Source of the DNA: Rhizomicrobium palustre
GTDB lineage: Bacteria > Pseudomonadota > Alphaproteobacteria > Micropepsales > Micropepsaceae
Assembly (NCBI RefSeq): GCF_011761565.1
Contig: NZ_JAASRM010000001.1
Coordinates: forward strand, 4,154,139 to 4,218,138
DNA length: 64,000 nucleotides
Direction of reading: 5' to 3'
The position numbers were made by a program, and so were the translations under genes. Shown piece by piece: positions 62,657 to 64,000 of the stretch; position 1 is the first letter of the stretch; every line of letters starts with the position of its first letter. Below the pieces are notes generated by a model. The model had not been told where the DNA came from. It searched no databases and saw nothing but the letters and a program-made list of their open reading frames with translations.

Positions 62657-64000
62657 ATGGGACAGAAAAATAAACCGGATAGATGGGTAATGCTGAGGAG
62701 AGATTTCCTCTCCGCCGCGGCCACTGCTGCCGTTTTGGCATCTCCGGCTTATGCCGGAATGGCCGGGATGGCTGAAAGCGAACTGGTGCTGACCGGGGTT
62801 ACGACCGGCGCGGTGGCACTGGCAGTCGCAGCAGGGCTTTGGGCGCTCGCCGAACAGAAAGTGTCGGCAAAACTGCGCCGCCTCTTGAAAGGGGCGAGTG
62901 CGCGGTTGCGCGCAGCCGTAGGCGAACGCGACGCCCTGATCGCTGCCTCCCGCGATCCTTTGATTGTCTGGGGCCGCGAAAACCTTGCCCCCACTTTCTA
63001 CAATGGCGGCGAAGCGATTTTGGATTCCTGTCTGCAGGGCCCGGACGCAACCGAACTTTCCACCGCACTTGACGCGCTTTCCAACCAAGGCACCGCCTTC
63101 ACCATGGCCGTGCGCGATGTCAGCGGCCGCCCCCTCACCGTGCGCGGCAAGGCCGTTGGCGGGTTGGCGGCGGTATGGATCGAATCCGGATCGGAAAGCC
63201 ACAGCCTTGATTTTCGCGGCGTGCTCAACGCCCTGCCCTTGCCGGTCTGGCTGCGCGATCGCGCGCTGTCGCTGGTCTGGGCCAATGACGCCTATCTTTC
63301 GGCCGCCGGCGCGCCCGACCTCGAGACCATCCAGAAAAATCAGACCGCCATCGACAAGAGCGAGCGTGATCTCGCCGCCACGGCCAAAACCCATGAAGAG
63401 CCGATGGAGGCCAAGCGCTATGCCGTGATCGGTGGCCAGCGACGCGCCCTGCTGATCACCGAAATCCCCACCGAGACCGGCATTGTCGGCACCGCCGCCG
63501 ATATCACCGAAGTCGCCGCGGGCGAAGCCAAGCTGCAGCAGCATATCGATGCCCATACCGATACGCTGGATAAGCTCGCCACCGCCGTGGCGATCTTCGG
63601 GCCCGATCAGAAGCTGCATTTCTATAACCGCGCCTTTGTGAAGCTGTGGGACCTGCCCGAAAAGTGGCTGGATAAGCACCCCAAGGATTCCGAAGTGCTC
63701 GACCGGCTGCGCGATGAACGCAAATTGCCGGAGCAGCGCGATTACCAAGGCTGGAAACGCGAGCGCATCGCTCTTTACGAGACCGCGCGCGAATATCCGT
63801 CGGAAGATCTGTGGCATGTGCCGGGCGGCAAGACCTTGCGCGTCGTCGCCCAGCCTCACCCCTTCGGCGGCCTCACCTTCCTTTATGAAGATGTCACCGA
63901 AAAGCTGAGCCTTGAAAGCTCGTACAACACCCTCATCAAGGTGCAATCGGCGACGCTGAATACCCTACAGGAAGCCGTGGCGGTGTTCGGCCCCGATGGC
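62657..64000 (+). CDS. PAS-domain sensor protein, DivL-like, C-terminus cut by window end
   Basis: At least 448 codons are open to the window edge. The start has a twin-arginine-like or signal-anchor sequence (MLRRDFLSAAATAAVLASPAYA) followed by a second hydrophobic helix (LVLTGVTTGAVALAVAAGLWAL). PAS-type domains follow (ALPLPVWLRDRALSLVWANDAYLSAAG and AVAIFGPDQKLHFYNRAFVKLWDLPEKWLDKHP), then RKLPEQRDYQGWKRERIALYE and FGGLTFLYEDVTEKLSLESSYNTLIKVQSATLNTLQEAVAVF. This succession recalls alphaproteobacterial DivL-type PAS kinases, whose kinase domain would lie beyond the window. ATGs at 62621, 62657 and 62690 are all in frame; 62657 follows GGGAAG. Confidence 0.75.
   Translation, partial: MGQKNKPDRWVMLRRDFLSAAATAAVLASPAYAGMAGMAESELVLTGVTTGAVALAVAAGLWALAEQKVSAKLRRLLKGASARLRAAVGERDALIAASRDPLIVWGRENLAPTFYNGGEAILDSCLQGPDATELSTALDALSNQGTAFTMAVRDVSGRPLTVRGKAVGGLAAVWIESGSESHSLDFRGVLNALPLPVWLRDRALSLVWANDAYLSAAGAPDLETIQKNQTAIDKSERDLAATAKTHEEPMEAKRYAVIGGQRRALLITEIPTETGIVGTAADITEVAAGEAKLQQHIDAHTDTLDKLATAVAIFGPDQKLHFYNRAFVKLWDLPEKWLDKHPKDSEVLDRLRDERKLPEQRDYQGWKRERIALYETAREYPSEDLWHVPGGKTLRVVAQPHPFGGLTFLYEDVTEKLSLESSYNTLIKVQSATLNTLQEAVAVFGPDG

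Overview
The window looks like the chromosome of a GC-rich alphaproteobacterium. The strongest evidence is the gene order chvI-chvG-hprK-EIIA(Man)-HPr (46295-49910). A DivL/PAS-type sensor protein at the right end, three GANTC (CcrM-type) sites just upstream of it, two TonB-dependent receptors and a Caulobacter-like xyl operator motif agree with this. A complete pyruvate formate-lyase pair (pflB, pflA) points to a facultatively fermentative member, perhaps near Rhizomicrobium/Micropepsaceae; that placement is inference. No rRNA, tRNA, CRISPR array, prophage or insertion sequence was recognised.

Layout. 1-9901: a cut-off PLP-dependent enzyme, a TonB-dependent receptor, small secreted proteins, a DUF1003 and a GlsB/YeaQ membrane protein, an MFS exporter, and a MarR-isochorismatase-membrane protein operon with a three-site operator. 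9910-16907: an epoxide-hydrolase-like enzyme, a GH43 glycosidase under a LacI-type operator, a DUF559 nuclease gene flanked by two ~240 bp hairpin-rich repeats, thiC with a TPP riboswitch, and a creatininase-family protein. 17086-26564: acs, a second TonB-dependent receptor, two very small membrane proteins, a zincin, thpR, murJ and a BI-1 family protein. 26675-31514: a Gld-like ABC operon plus a DUF4340 protein, interrupted by a 121 bp palindromic repeat. 31629-43695: a heparanase-like GH79 protein, carB, greA, a chemoreceptor, a divergent gamma-glutamyltransferase and a small regulator/membrane-protein operon. 44105-52044: an OPT transporter, the ChvGI/nitrogen-PTS-like cluster, a GNAT enzyme and a LacI regulator. 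52182-64000: a DUF6600 surface protein, pflA-pflB, a VapC remnant, ahcY, cytochrome b561, a methyltransferase, a tandem paralogue pair of exported proteins and the cut-off PAS sensor.

How it fits together. Carbohydrate scavenging is a theme: GH43, GH79, two TonB-dependent receptors, a LacI regulator and acs. PTS-type regulatory proteins sit beside an envelope-stress two-component system, and mixed-acid fermentation is provided by PFL. Many gaps are filled by at least five families of inverted-repeat elements. The most unusual locus is the DUF559 gene bracketed by direct copies of one such element (12147-13030), which could be a self-contained repeat/nuclease unit. All calls rest on reading the sequence; no database search was run.
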